Part shown: positions 7,969 to 17,202 of the stretch, piece after piece
How positions within the stretch are numbered: position 1 is the stretch's first letter
Layout of the letters: the number at the start of each line of letters is the position of its first letter
NCBI GenBank assembly: GCA_016712345.1
Contig: JADJRH010000001.1
Span: forward strand, 930,001-994,000
Length of the DNA stretch: 64,000 nt
Reading direction: 5' to 3'
Origin: Polyangiaceae bacterium
GTDB lineage: Bacteria; Myxococcota_A; Polyangia; Polyangiales; Polyangiaceae
The notes under the pieces: generated by a model
Told to the model about the DNA's origin: nothing
Seen by the model: only the letters and a program-made list of their open reading frames with translations
Databases searched by the model: none
Translations under genes and position numbers: made by a program

Positions 7969-9216
7969 TCAACCCAGCCGGTGCTTGTCGAGAGCGCGCT
8001 GCATGATCTCCACGAGAGCGTCGGTGGCCCTATTCCAACCAAATCGCTCCACAACCGCTTTGCGTGCCGCCTGCTCAATGTTTGAGCGCGCGCCTTCATC
8101 GCGAACGAGCCGCACCACTTCATCTGCAAAGTGGTTTGGTTCGTCGGCGATCACAATTTCTTGACCGTTTGCCACGGGCAGTCCTTCGGCGCCGATCGTT
8201 GTGGACACAACGGCCCGCGCCATCCCCATGGCTTCGTAAATTTTAATTCGCGTTCCACCGCCCACGCGAATGGGCACGATGTACACACTCGATCGCTCAA
8301 TGTACGGCCGCACGTCGTCAACCCTTCCGGTGAGGACAATTCGCGGCTCGCGCGCGGCGAGTTCTTTCAACTTCGGCGTTGGGTTGCGCCCCACAACCGT
8401 CACTTTCACATCGGGAACAGACGCTGCAATTCGCGGAAGAACGGCATCTGCAAACCACAGAATGGCGTCTTCGTTGGGCATCCAATCCATGGACCCGGTG
8501 AACACCAAATCGGCCTTTTCACGCGGCACTTTGGCCGGCCGCCCATCGGTTCCACCCTCCACAAGCGGCGCAAAAAAATCAAAGTCAACGCCCGTGGGCA
8601 CAGGGTACGCATCGCGGATCTGAAACAGATCGCGAATGGCTTCAGCATCGTTGGTGGAGACCGCGGCAACCGTTTGATACCGGTGACAGAGCGCGTTTTC
8701 GTACGCGCGCATCTTTTGGTATTGAGCGTAAAAGTAGGCTTTTTTGGCCGGATTTTGCTCGTTTTTGTACGTGCGCTCCCAGAGAATTGTCTCCACGTTG
8801 TGCTCAAAAAGCACCGTTGCCGCCCGCAGTTTTTTGGGCACGTTCGCGCTCGGCGACAAGAAGTCACACACCACCACGTCAAACGCTCCGCGCGCATCTT
8901 CACGCGCGATCCACTGGAGCATTTGCGGCTGCCGATATTTTTCGATCACGTACGGCAGCGGCGAAACAACATTTTTTGCAAGCTCCAGGTAAAAGCCCTT
9001 TGAGAAGCGCGGCGGCTCGCTCCACGGCACCGTCACCAGGCGGTGGCAGTAGTCGCGCGCGCTCTCAAACGCTTCCTGCGTGTCGGTGGGACTCGCGAGG
9101 CACACGTACGTGACCTCGTGATTTCGCATTAAATGCCGCAGCATTTCGAGCGTTCGAATTTTCCCGCCCTTGTCGACGGGGTGAAGCAATTCACTCTTTA
9201 CCCAGAGAACCTTCAC
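7969..9216 (-). CDS. Family 4-type glycosyltransferase
   Basis: 415 residues, GT-B fold. The N-terminus (MKVLWVKSELLHPVDKGGKIRTLEMLRHL) has the acceptor-side Gly-rich pattern of GT4 enzymes. The C-terminal half has the donor-binding region: LVFTGSMDWMPNEDA, VVGRNPTPKLKELA, VLTGRVDDVRPYIERSSVYIVPIRVGGGTRIKIYEAMGMARAVV (given here in pieces of the conserved segment), with the RIKIYEAM glutamate that binds the sugar nucleotide. It probably adds a sugar during exopolysaccharide or O-antigen synthesis. It is the first gene of a minus-strand operon with the GDP-mannose dehydrogenase 45 bases downstream. The divergent oxidoreductase at 9323 probably belongs to the same pathway. Confidence 0.85.
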   Translation of the reverse strand: MKVLWVKSELLHPVDKGGKIRTLEMLRHLMRNHEVTYVCLASPTDTQEAFESARDYCHRLVTVPWSEPPRFSKGFYLELAKNVVSPLPYVIEKYRQPQMLQWIAREDARGAFDVVVCDFLSPSANVPKKLRAATVLFEHNVETILWERTYKNEQNPAKKAYFYAQYQKMRAYENALCHRYQTVAAVSTNDAEAIRDLFQIRDAYPVPTGVDFDFFAPLVEGGTDGRPAKVPREKADLVFTGSMDWMPNEDAILWFADAVLPRIAASVPDVKVTVVGRNPTPKLKELAAREPRIVLTGRVDDVRPYIERSSVYIVPIRVGGGTRIKIYEAMGMARAVVSTTIGAEGLPVANGQEIVIADEPNHFADEVVRLVRDEGARSNIEQAARKAVVERFGWNRATDALVEIMQRALDKHRLG

Positions 9217-9322
9217 CAGTGCCTCATTGAAGGACCGCGGACAATAACACGCCTTCCCCTCTCACCTGTCGCGAAAAAACCGCCCGTGACACTCACGCCC
9301 CATTTGCGTAAAACCCGTCACG

Positions 9323-10420
9323 ATGCCTCTCTCAGTAGCCATCGTTGGGTGCGGAAAAATCGCCGACGGTCAATATGAAGAAATCGCCAAGATGAGCGAT
9401 TTGGCACGGGTGACAGCGGTGTGTGATCGCGAAGCGCTCATGGCCGAACAAATGGCCACGCGCTACGGCATTCCCGCTCACTACGACGATTTCGCTCGAC
9501 TGCTTGAACGTGAAAAACCCGATGTGGTGCACATCACAACACCACCCGGGTCACACGCGGCACTGGCTCGCGCCGCCATCGACGCGGGCGCTCATGTGTA
9601 CGTTGAAAAACCTCTGACAATGAACTACCAAGATTCAAAGTCGTTGGTTGAATACGCCGTGTCGCGCGGCAAAAAGCTAACCATTGGGTACACTTATTAT
9701 TTTGATCCTCCCGCTGTTGAGTTGAGAGATCTGCGCGAAAAAGGTGTCTTCGGCGATATCACTCACGTCGAGGCGTTTTTTGGTTATGGCCTCGGCGGCC
9801 CCTTCGGCAAAGTGTTAATGGGTGATGCTCGTCATTGGGTGCACGGTCTGCCCGGCAAGTTATTGCATAACAATATCGATCACCTCCTCAATAAAGCGCT
9901 TGAGTTCGTCCCGGACGAATCGCCTAAAATTATAGCCCTTGGCAATAAGCTCAGGCCGGAACGTTTCGGCGATTCACGCGATGACTTTATGGACGAGCTT
10001 CGCGTGATCATTGCCGGTGAACGCACCACTTTTTATGGAACGTTCACATCCCACGTAAAGCCCGTGGGCCACTTCGTTCGCGTGTACGGCACCAAAGCTT
10101 CGGCCCATGCCGACTTTGTATCGCGCACAGTCACCATTGAACCCGACGCGTCATTGCCGAGCGCCATTGGGCGCGTGGTTCCGGCGTTTCAACACGGCGC
10201 GCGTTATCTATCCCAGGGCGCAAAAAACGTTGCCCGCTTTGCCAAGAGTGACTTTCACTTCTTTTCGGGCCTCAATCGATTAATTAAGTCTTTTTATCAA
10301 AGCATTGAAAATAACGGTCCGCCGCCGATTCCGTATAACGACATTCTCCGCGTATCGGCCTGGCTCGATGAAATCTTTAAACAGGTTCCCCAACAAAAAA
10401 ACACCGGAGGCGCACAATGA
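9323..10420 (+). CDS. Gfo/Idh/MocA-family NAD(P)-dependent oxidoreductase
   Basis: 365 residues. The Rossmann domain begins VAIVGCGKIADGQYEEI; the family EKP motif (HVYVEKPLTMNY) is at about 95-100, with the catalytic lysine there. The C-terminal substrate domain contains HWVHGLPGKLLHNNIDHLL, whose histidines fit the active-site position. These enzymes oxidise or reduce sugar hydroxyls or keto groups, often in making unusual nucleotide sugars. ATG 9323 starts about 100 bases from the divergent glycosyltransferase start. The end overlaps the next gene by four bases (ATGA), so the two are translationally coupled. Confidence 0.88.
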   Translation: MPLSVAIVGCGKIADGQYEEIAKMSDLARVTAVCDREALMAEQMATRYGIPAHYDDFARLLEREKPDVVHITTPPGSHAALARAAIDAGAHVYVEKPLTMNYQDSKSLVEYAVSRGKKLTIGYTYYFDPPAVELRDLREKGVFGDITHVEAFFGYGLGGPFGKVLMGDARHWVHGLPGKLLHNNIDHLLNKALEFVPDESPKIIALGNKLRPERFGDSRDDFMDELRVIIAGERTTFYGTFTSHVKPVGHFVRVYGTKASAHADFVSRTVTIEPDASLPSAIGRVVPAFQHGARYLSQGAKNVARFAKSDFHFFSGLNRLIKSFYQSIENNGPPPIPYNDILRVSAWLDEIFKQVPQQKNTGGAQ

Positions 10421-11439
10421 TCCTCGTGACCGGTGCAAACGGTTTTTTGGGCACAGCCCTCATGCGGCACCTTGTCGCTCGGGGCACCAAACAAATTGCC
10501 TGTTTGGTGAGGCCCGGCGCCCGCAAAGACAAGCTTGAAGCAATGGCGAGCGGCCATCCAGAAACCACCATTTCCGTTCGCAACACAGGCTTAACAACGG
10601 CGAGCGATATTGTTCCCGCATTGGAAGGTGTCACGCTCATCTACCACCTTGCCGCGGCCATGGCGGGCTCCCCCGCCGACATGACAATGGGCACGGTTGT
10701 ATCGAGTAAGAACCTCCTTGAAGCCATTGCCATCCGCAAATCACAGGGTCACGCCCCCCCTCGCATTGTGCTCGTTTCGTCGTTTGGCGTGTATGGAGTG
10801 GCAGAGCTGCCCCGGGGCGCCATTGTCGACGAAGAAACTCCGCTCGAAAAAAATCCCCAGCTTCGCGACCCTTATTCGCAAAGCAAGCTGCGGCAAGAAG
10901 CCCTTTTTCGCGACTACGAAAAGAAACTTAATCTACCCATCGTCATCGTTCGTCCCGGCGTGATCTACGGCCCCGGCGGAGGCGCTATGTCAAGTCGCGT
11001 TGGGCTCGACGTATTTGGCATTTTCCTTAACATTGGAAGGGGCAACCACCTACCCCTCACCTATGTTGAAAATTGCGCCGACGCTATTTTGGCTGCGGGT
11101 GAAAACGGCAAAGACGGTGAAGTGTACAACGTTGTCGACGACGACATTCCCACCTGCACTCAATACCTCACCGAGTATAAAAAACACGTTCGAAACGTTC
11201 CCGCGTTGCCCGTCCCCTACCCTGTCGCTCAACTCTTGTCGCGCGGCGTAAGCTGGTATTCTAAGTTTTCTCAAGGGCAATTGCCGGCCATTCTCACCCC
11301 GTACAGAACCGCGGCCACATGGGGTGGAAACCGATTTGACAATTCTAAAATGAAAAGCCTGGGATGGAAGCCGCTCGTATCTACCCACGACGGCATTGCC
11401 AAAACCATGGAGTGGCTCAAGGCCAACCCGAAAAAGTAG
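10417..11439 (+). CDS. NAD-dependent epimerase/dehydratase (extended SDR)
   Basis: 340 residues, typical for the family. It begins MILVTGANGFLG with the GxxGxxG nucleotide site, has LVSSFGVYG and the catalytic Tyr-Lys pair in DPYSQSKLRQE, and VIVRPGVIYGPGG after it. The N-terminal pattern fits an extended SDR acting on a nucleotide sugar (epimerase, dehydratase or reductase). It is co-translated with the Gfo/Idh/MocA gene and divergent from the glycosyltransferase operon, so a joint role in sugar modification for a surface polysaccharide is likely. The substrate is not determined. Confidence 0.87.
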   Translation: MILVTGANGFLGTALMRHLVARGTKQIACLVRPGARKDKLEAMASGHPETTISVRNTGLTTASDIVPALEGVTLIYHLAAAMAGSPADMTMGTVVSSKNLLEAIAIRKSQGHAPPRIVLVSSFGVYGVAELPRGAIVDEETPLEKNPQLRDPYSQSKLRQEALFRDYEKKLNLPIVIVRPGVIYGPGGGAMSSRVGLDVFGIFLNIGRGNHLPLTYVENCADAILAAGENGKDGEVYNVVDDDIPTCTQYLTEYKKHVRNVPALPVPYPVAQLLSRGVSWYSKFSQGQLPAILTPYRTAATWGGNRFDNSKMKSLGWKPLVSTHDGIAKTMEWLKANPKK

Positions 11440-11490
11440 GTTTAGGAATCCCGCTGAGAGGTTTGGCGGCTCAGGACGTGGGGGAACGTA

Positions 11491-11520
11491 GCTCCACCCG
11501 GTCTCGACAAGACCTGGAGC
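11491..11520. terminator. Strong hairpin between convergent genes
   Basis: GCTCCA (11491-11496) pairs with TGGAGC (11515-11520). Inside it GGTCT pairs with AGACC around a CGACA loop, with a CCC bulge on one side. It lies in the 129-base gap between the convergent SDR and VWA genes. No T-tract follows on either strand, so it may be a factor-assisted terminator or a structured element. Confidence 0.45.
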
Positions 11521-11568
11521 GGGGCTTGGCTAAACTAAAGGACAGTTTGTTACCGTCGGTTGAATGGG

Positions 11569-12795
11569 CTATTTAACGATGGTTTTGCAGCCGAGCAAAA
11601 TGCTCACTTTGGCGCCTTTTTCAGACTTGAACTGCTCGCAGGCGGGGCCAAAAAGTTCTACCTTGGTGTGCGAATCATCGGTGTAGTCCCAACCGTCGGT
11701 GTGGGCTACATCTTTATAAAGTGTGGTTTCCATCCCATTCACTTCAAGCACCACGTTTACGTAGTCAGGGTCGGCATTTTCACCGTCCGGAATTTCAAAA
11801 ATGCACTCGCTGAGCTTGCCCGCAATATCGTTGAGTGCGGCTTGAAGGTCTTGTTGAAAGTTGGCTTTCCCAATTTGATAATGGCAGTCACCCGCCGATG
11901 CGGAACAGTTGGGCGACTTGGGGGTTTCGCCATTGAGCGCCACTTGAGACAAGAAATCTGACGCGCCCTCACTTCCGGGCGAACCGATCACGAACGTTTT
12001 GATTTTGGGTGTACCCATGGCCGCCGTGAGCGCTTCGCCCTCAATATCGGGGAGATCTTTGCATTCAATATTCGACTCGGGCAACCCAAACATGGCCGGC
12101 GTATGGGTGGTGGGTACACCGTCGGTAATGAGCAGTACAAACCGTTCACCGGGAACACTGACGGTAGACATATACGCGTACGCACGTTTGAGCGCCCACA
12201 GGGTTGGGGTATTACCACCGGGGCTGTTGGATGCGAGCCAACCAGCAATCTGACTCTGGGTTTGCGACAGCGGGCCCACCGGCACCACGGGTGTCATGGC
12301 CACATCTTGACATCCACCGTCGGCAAAGAGAGCGGCGCATTGTGGGGAGCTTGGATTAAAGGCGCAAAGAGCGAGACCGCTGTCGTCAAACTTTCCTTCT
12401 GGGAAGGGTAAGAGCCCCATTCCAAGTTCTGGACTGGCATTGGCCATCATAAAGTTAATGGCGTCTTTGGTGGGGCCCCATTTGTCAGGTTCACCATTTC
12501 CACCGGACATGCTGCCCGACTTGTCGAGCACAATGAGCACCGTGCCGGGCACCTGATTGGCGTAGGTGGACGCGCCGCACGTTTCTGTAATCGTCCCGGT
12601 TTGACCCCCACCGCTTCCCACCAACTCATCCCCCGCGGTGCCATTCCCAGTGGCTCCGGTGCCGCCCGAACCCCCGGTGGCGCTGCCGCCAACGTTGGTG
12701 TTGTTGGTGGCGTTGCACGCGACGAGAGACGCCACCGAAAAAGCGGCCACAAGTTGCAGCATCAAGCGTGAAGTGGAAAGCCCGCGGTGTTTCAT
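11569..12795 (-). CDS. VWA-domain lipoprotein
   Basis: 408 residues; ATG 12795. The signal peptide ends in a lipobox (SLVAC), followed by a Gly/Ser/Thr-rich linker (GGSATGGSGGTGATGNG). The von Willebrand A domain starts at about residue 80. Its MIDAS DxSxS is in VLIVLDKSGSMSGG, and the second metal-site Asp probably lies in LLITDGVP. Paired cysteines in the C-terminal part suggest disulfides. Such proteins sit in the periplasm or outer membrane and bind partner proteins through a metal ion. They are common and expanded in Myxococcota; the partner is unknown. A 16-base inverted repeat lies 18 bases upstream of the start. Confidence 0.87.
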   Translation of the reverse strand: MKHRGLSTSRLMLQLVAAFSVASLVACNATNNTNVGGSATGGSGGTGATGNGTAGDELVGSGGGQTGTITETCGASTYANQVPGTVLIVLDKSGSMSGGNGEPDKWGPTKDAINFMMANASPELGMGLLPFPEGKFDDSGLALCAFNPSSPQCAALFADGGCQDVAMTPVVPVGPLSQTQSQIAGWLASNSPGGNTPTLWALKRAYAYMSTVSVPGERFVLLITDGVPTTHTPAMFGLPESNIECKDLPDIEGEALTAAMGTPKIKTFVIGSPGSEGASDFLSQVALNGETPKSPNCSASAGDCHYQIGKANFQQDLQAALNDIAGKLSECIFEIPDGENADPDYVNVVLEVNGMETTLYKDVAHTDGWDYTDDSHTKVELFGPACEQFKSEKGAKVSILLGCKTIVK

Positions 12796-12812
12796 GCGAG
12801 GGAGTGTCGATC

Positions 12813-12828
12813 ATTTCGTGTACGAAAT
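12813..12828. promoter_or_regulatory. 16-bp inverted repeat upstream of the VWA lipoprotein gene
   Basis: ATTTCGT and ACGAAAT flank a central GT, giving a near-perfect palindrome 18 bases before the VWA gene start. Its size and place fit an operator for a dimeric repressor or activator. It also contains the GTGTAC core seen all over the window, so the likeness to an operator may be partly accidental. Confidence 0.45.
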
Positions 12829-12916
12829 AAAGTCCCTCGTGAGGCTTTTTTTATAGAGAAAATCTTCACCCGGAGCGGATGATACCACAACCGGGGATGG
12901 TAGACCGGCGAGGCAG

Positions 12917-13738
12917 TCAACGGCGGCATTGTAAGGCGTGGTCGATGGCAACGATATGGACAGGGCTTGTCCCACAGCAGCTACCCACAATGGTTGCTCC
13001 GGCATCTACCCAGGACATCGCAGCCAAAACATACCGCTCCACAGCGGCATTGTCGGTGGCATTCCAGTCGCCGGGCCCCCCGGCATTGGCGTAGGCACCA
13101 AAAGGTACACTTGGCGGGACGACTCTGGAAATCGCTTCTACGTAAGATAAGGTTAACTCTGAAGCGATGCAGTTTACCAACACGGCCTGAGCGCCTCGCT
13201 CGGCAGCCTGTCGCGCGGCGATGGCAAGGTCAAACGGGGATAAAAGAGAGCCGTCGGGCCCGCCGGTGAAGGCTGCCCACACGGGTAGACCGGTGGCCAC
13301 CGCTTCTTCAACCGCAATGAGCCCTTCTCCCACGTGGGCAAACGTTTCACACAAGATCAAATCCACCCCGGCTTGAGCCAAACACTGCGCCAAAAGCCGA
13401 TGTTCGGGACGGGGGTCTTCAGGGGACAAGTCGGGCCTGTAACAGTCACGAGCGGGGGCAATGCTGCCCGCAACCCGATGGGTAGATGGAATGGAAGATC
13501 GGGCAATGGCCACGGCGCGGCGGGTGAGATCTTCCCACTCGGGGCCGGCGGCTCGCGGACCGGTTCGAAATGTGTTGGCCGTGTGTACACACGCTCCGGC
13601 GCCCGCATATTCACCGTGAATTTGAGCGACCATGTCAGGTGCTGTTTGAAGGGCGTTTGCGCTCCACAGCGGGGGCGGTGTGGGCACGCCGCGGAACGTG
13701 AGGAGGGAGCCAATGGGGCCGTCAAGCAGAGTGATCAC
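12917..13738 (-). CDS. Homocysteine S-methyltransferase-family protein
   Basis: 273 residues from GTG 13738. The family's zinc cysteines are visible: one in VLVNCIASELT and the pair in GSCCGTSPVHI near the C-terminus. The start (LLDGPIGSLL) and ANTFRTGPRA match the (beta/alpha)8 barrel of MmuM/BhmT-type enzymes. These transfer a methyl group from S-methylmethionine, betaine or similar donors to homocysteine; the donor here is not known. It is slightly shorter than the usual ~300 residues. It lies upstream of the VWA gene on the same strand but 121 bases away, so probably separately transcribed. Confidence 0.85.
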   Translation of the reverse strand: MITLLDGPIGSLLTFRGVPTPPPLWSANALQTAPDMVAQIHGEYAGAGACVHTANTFRTGPRAAGPEWEDLTRRAVAIARSSIPSTHRVAGSIAPARDCYRPDLSPEDPRPEHRLLAQCLAQAGVDLILCETFAHVGEGLIAVEEAVATGLPVWAAFTGGPDGSLLSPFDLAIAARQAAERGAQAVLVNCIASELTLSYVEAISRVVPPSVPFGAYANAGGPGDWNATDNAAVERYVLAAMSWVDAGATIVGSCCGTSPVHIVAIDHALQCRR

Positions 13739-13928
13739 GTGGGTAGGGTGCCAGTGTGAGATGACAGAGAATATCGCGAGACCTTATGGGTGGCGAGCGT
13801 CGCGGGGTCAAAAAAAAGCGAGGCGCATTTTCTTTCGCTGTGCGAACCCTATACCTTCTTTCTGCGATTTGTGACCAATCGTTCATTGCCTGTGGTACGG
13901 TGAACACGTCCACGGGGAGATCCGCATC

Positions 13929-15158
13929 ATGGGTAGATCGTTTGCCATCAAGGTTGAAAAGTCGATTGTTTTGGCAGCCTGTTTGGCCTTCGTTGGCCTG
14001 CTGGGGGCGAGTGGGTGTGATGGTGGGAGCAGCACCGGCTCGGGGGGCAGCGGGGGTGACGTAACCGGTGGGAGCGGTGGGTTCGGCGGGAGCGGTGGGG
14101 GCGGTGCGGCGCCGCCGACGGAAACGCAGGGGTGCACCGCCGACGTGAAAGTGTACGCAAGCGATGTGGACCCGTCGGTGCGTGGGCCGTGGCCGGTGGG
14201 GGCAAAAACGGTCACAATTGAAGGTCTCACAACTGAAGTGTGGTATCCCGCCGAGTTGGGGTCTGACGCCGGGAAAACCAAGGTGATTTACGATCTCCGG
14301 CAATGGCTGCCTGAGTCTGAAAAAACGAAAATTCCCGACGAAGATACTCCGGTTCAGGAGTGTGGTTGTTTTCGCGATCTACCCATGGATACTGCCCACG
14401 GTCCCTACCCCGTGGTAATCTTTATTCACGGTACGGCGGGTTTCAGAACGCAGTCGCTCGCTCACATGGAGCACTGGGCAAGCAGGGGATTTGTGGTTGT
14501 CGCGGCTGACTATCCGGGGTTGTATTTGGCCGACGCGCTCGACTTGGATTTTGGTGGGAAGCTGCCTGAAGACACGCAGACAATCCTGACAGCGCTTGCC
14601 ACTCCCGCGGGCGAGTTGAGTTTCTTGGAAGGGCACATTGACATGACCCATGTTGGAATGTCAGGTCACAGCGCGGGCGGCGGCGGTATTAAAGGGTTTG
14701 GGTCCACTCCCGGCGTGCGGGTGCTCATGCCGCTCGCCGCCGGTGGAGTTGACCCAGGCACCGAGTTAGAATCTACCCTGGTGATGGGCGGTGTAAACGA
14801 CCAGGTGGTTGACTATCAACAGCAGGTGAGCGGGTATGAAGAGGCAACACCGCTCAAGCGACTCGTGGGTGTGGGCAACACGGGTCATTTGTTTCCAACG
14901 GATCTCTGTTGGATGACCAATGCCAAAGGGCAGGACATTGTGACCACCGCGCAAATGTACGACATTAAAAATGCTCAGTTTGCGTCGGCGTTGTTTGACT
15001 GTCCGACCGATCAACTTTCGCGTGAAAAGGCGCGAGACATTGTCAACTTCGCCACCACAGCGGCGCTTGAAGAAAAACTCCTCTGCAAGGCGGGTGACCC
15101 TTTCGCGGAGTTGACTGTCAAATACCCCGACGTGGCCGAGTATAAAGAGGCCAAGTAA
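13929..15158 (+). CDS. Alpha/beta-hydrolase lipoprotein (lipase/esterase, PAF-acetylhydrolase-like)
   Basis: 409 residues with a signal peptide ending in the lipobox LGASGC and a long Gly/Ser linker. The hydrolase core has the oxyanion region PVVIFIHGTAGFRTQS, a strand-turn FVVVAADYPGLYLADAL, and the nucleophile elbow GMSGHSAGGGG (Ser in GHSAG). A later acidic residue in VMGGVNDQVVDY and His in GNTGHLFP would complete the triad. The layout recalls dienelactone-hydrolase or platelet-activating-factor acetylhydrolase-like esterases. It probably acts on the cell surface or in the periplasm; the substrate is unknown. Confidence 0.83.
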   Translation: MGRSFAIKVEKSIVLAACLAFVGLLGASGCDGGSSTGSGGSGGDVTGGSGGFGGSGGGGAAPPTETQGCTADVKVYASDVDPSVRGPWPVGAKTVTIEGLTTEVWYPAELGSDAGKTKVIYDLRQWLPESEKTKIPDEDTPVQECGCFRDLPMDTAHGPYPVVIFIHGTAGFRTQSLAHMEHWASRGFVVVAADYPGLYLADALDLDFGGKLPEDTQTILTALATPAGELSFLEGHIDMTHVGMSGHSAGGGGIKGFGSTPGVRVLMPLAAGGVDPGTELESTLVMGGVNDQVVDYQQQVSGYEEATPLKRLVGVGNTGHLFPTDLCWMTNAKGQDIVTTAQMYDIKNAQFASALFDCPTDQLSREKARDIVNFATTAALEEKLLCKAGDPFAELTVKYPDVAEYKEAK

Positions 15159-15203
15159 ACATGGGGGCTGGTCAAAGCCTGGCGTTGCCGCTAACGTCCA
15201 TCC

Positions 15204-15944
15204 GTGGGTTTTTTTGACAAAGCCAAAAAGATGTTGGGCTTGGGCAGTGAGCCCGAGCCGGACGATGTTCCCTCCCCTGCGCATGAAAAGCGAGCTGCAA
15301 ACGTGCACGACGACGATCCGCGCGTTCTTGCCGCGGAGCGCGCAGGTAAACTTGACCCAAGGCGAAAAGACAAACGTCCACCGTTGGTAGATGCGCCGCC
15401 GGCCGGCCCCGGGGTAGACGACGCGCTTGCCGTTCGAGAAGCGGGCGACAAGGCGGGCGCTCGAAAAATGTTACAAGACATGGATAAAGGCGGTGGCCTG
15501 CGCACCGTGCTGCGGGCCGCCGCCGCTTATGAAGCCGGTGATAAGAGCGAGTTGAGTCAACTGTTGCCCGTGATCGCAAAAGAAGAACCACGGTATAAAT
15601 TGCTCCTTCAGGTGGCGTCTGCTCTCGACAATGCCGAGCGGGCCAAAGGGTATGTTCACCGAGCTGAAGCCGAAAAAGCGCCTGCTTGGGCCCTGGGATG
15701 GGCAAAAGCCATGTCTGGTAATCCAGAGGTAAAACGGCACGGCTTGGTAGAATTGGTATTTGCCGACCATGCATTGGCTCGCACAGTGGCCGCCCGCGAT
15801 CTTGAATTGCCAGGGGTAGAAGCCGATCCCGAGGCCGGCGCTCGATACGCCGCATTTGTACATGGCCGCAATTCAATAAAACGATTTGGTGCGGAGTGCG
15901 TTGCCGGAATGCTTGATGAAGCACAAAAAGTGGGAGGTGCTTAA
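15204..15944 (+). CDS. Hypothetical helical-repeat protein
   Basis: 246 residues from GTG 15204 (MGFFDKAKKMLGLG); no strong ribosome site is visible. No recognised motif. An acidic-basic polar N-terminal third is followed by paired helices (ALAVREAGDKAGARKMLQDM, RTVLRAAAAYEAGDKSELSQ) that look like degenerate TPR or HEAT-like units. No signal peptide, so probably cytoplasmic. Its stop overlaps the start of the next gene (TAATG), so the two are translated together and probably act together. Confidence 0.65.
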   Translation: MGFFDKAKKMLGLGSEPEPDDVPSPAHEKRAANVHDDDPRVLAAERAGKLDPRRKDKRPPLVDAPPAGPGVDDALAVREAGDKAGARKMLQDMDKGGGLRTVLRAAAAYEAGDKSELSQLLPVIAKEEPRYKLLLQVASALDNAERAKGYVHRAEAEKAPAWALGWAKAMSGNPEVKRHGLVELVFADHALARTVAARDLELPGVEADPEAGARYAAFVHGRNSIKRFGAECVAGMLDEAQKVGGA

Positions 15945-16486
15945 TGCGCTCCACGCTATCGCTCTACGCTATGGATCGCCCCGCGTTGCAGGCGTTTTCA
16001 AAAGATCTGCGTGCGCTGTTAATGGCCGACAATCGAGCCGAACTTGCCAACTTATTGGAGCTGCGCGGCGCATTGGCCGAGCGGCTCAATGAAGCAGAAC
16101 GTGCAATTGATTGGTTTCTAAAACCCGATACCAATACCGAGGCGGCACCGTTATTTTCGTCCCTTCGGCGCATTGCCAAAAAGCGCGCATTGACATTGTC
16201 GTGGACAAGCCCTGAAGCTTCGCTTGAAGGCAGGCTCAGGCAATATGACCTTCTGCGCGAAGATCCCCAAATCGCATCACGCATTGATAAACTGCTCAAC
16301 CCGTCGCGCCTTCCGTGGTTTTTGGTTCTACCGGGAGCCGCGTGTGGTTGGATCGATTCGGTGGGTAGAATAGAATTGGCCGGTTTGCTTCGTCCAATTC
16401 GGGCTTCTTTGCCACCGGAGCTTGTCGCTTTTGCAGAAGCGCTGGCAGAGGTGGATGGCGACGTCATCGCACACGACTCGCTTTAG
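15944..16486 (+). CDS. Hypothetical protein coupled to the upstream helical-repeat protein
   Basis: 180 residues; ATG shares one base with the previous stop. No recognised domain. The N-terminal half is helical with Ala/Leu/Arg-rich amphipathic stretches (LRALLMADNRAELANLLELRGAL). The middle (WFLVLPGAACGWIDSVGRIELAGLL) is hydrophobic but too polar for a confident membrane helix. The close coupling is the only functional hint. Confidence 0.6.
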   Translation: MRSTLSLYAMDRPALQAFSKDLRALLMADNRAELANLLELRGALAERLNEAERAIDWFLKPDTNTEAAPLFSSLRRIAKKRALTLSWTSPEASLEGRLRQYDLLREDPQIASRIDKLLNPSRLPWFLVLPGAACGWIDSVGRIELAGLLRPIRASLPPELVAFAEALAEVDGDVIAHDSL

Positions 16487-16539
16487 GCAGAGAGCCCGGC
16501 GATACAGGGGGCTCTGGCAAGTTTTCTACTAAAAAAATG

Positions 16540-16555
16540 TGCCAACTTCTTGGCA
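16540..16555. promoter_or_regulatory. Short inverted repeat before the PDZ-like lipoprotein gene
   Basis: TGCCAA and TTGGCA flank the spacer CTTC, 31 bases before the chosen ATG. It could be an operator or an RNA hairpin in the leader; nothing more supports it. Confidence 0.3.
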
Positions 16556-16585
16556 ACTCTTTCCAAGACAAGGCATGGTCAGGTC

Positions 16586-17194
16586 ATGGCCCGCCGAATG
16601 CCGCTTTTGTTTGTGCTGCCCCTCACGGTTGCTGCGGTGTTGGGTTGCGCTGCGGCAGACACTCCCCCGGCCGAAACGCCTGCGAAACAGGCGCCCACCA
16701 CCGCGCCAAAGGCGGCGGCCGCACCTGCCGCACCTGCCGCGCCGGTTGACAACGCGGCACCGGGACACCTCGCCCGACCCATGGTAGAGCGCGTGCTTCG
16801 TCAGGGTCCACCCTGGCTGCTCGCTCAGATTGTTCCTGAAGAGGTTATTCGCGATGGGCGATTTGTAGGCTGGCGCCTTTTATCATTGCCTGCCAGTTGG
16901 AATATCGATCTCAAGCCGGGGGACGTGGTCACCAAAGTCAATGGGCTTTCTATTGAAACGCCCGACGATTTTTGGGCGGCTTGGATGCAAATGCAATCGG
17001 CTGTAGAATTGCGTGTTGCTTATGAACGCGGGGGAAAACCATTAGAATTGGTCATGCCCATTGACGGTCCAACTTCGGCCGGGCCGCTCACTTCACAAGA
17101 CAATCCAGAACCGCCGCCGCGAGCGCCTTCGCGGTGGAAAACAGTGGTGATTGGAGGCGATGATGCCGCTCCCGTGGATCCGGTAAGTGAATAA
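16586..17194 (+). CDS. Lipoprotein with a PDZ-like domain
   Basis: 202 residues from ATG 16586 (MARRMPLLFVLPL). An upstream in-frame TTG exists but would put charged residues before the signal peptide. The lipobox is AVLGC, followed by an Ala/Pro/Thr-rich linker. Residues about 70-160 look like a PDZ domain of the type-II-secretion GspC kind: GWRLLSLPASWNIDLKPGDVVTKVNGLSIETPDDFWAAW (quoted here only in part: LKPGDVVTKVNGLSIETPDD). PDZ domains bind C-termini or segments of other envelope proteins. No secretion genes are nearby, so the partner is unknown. Confidence 0.72.
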   Translation: MARRMPLLFVLPLTVAAVLGCAAADTPPAETPAKQAPTTAPKAAAAPAAPAAPVDNAAPGHLARPMVERVLRQGPPWLLAQIVPEEVIRDGRFVGWRLLSLPASWNIDLKPGDVVTKVNGLSIETPDDFWAAWMQMQSAVELRVAYERGGKPLELVMPIDGPTSAGPLTSQDNPEPPPRAPSRWKTVVIGGDDAAPVDPVSE

Positions 17195-17202
17195 GACAAC
17201 GT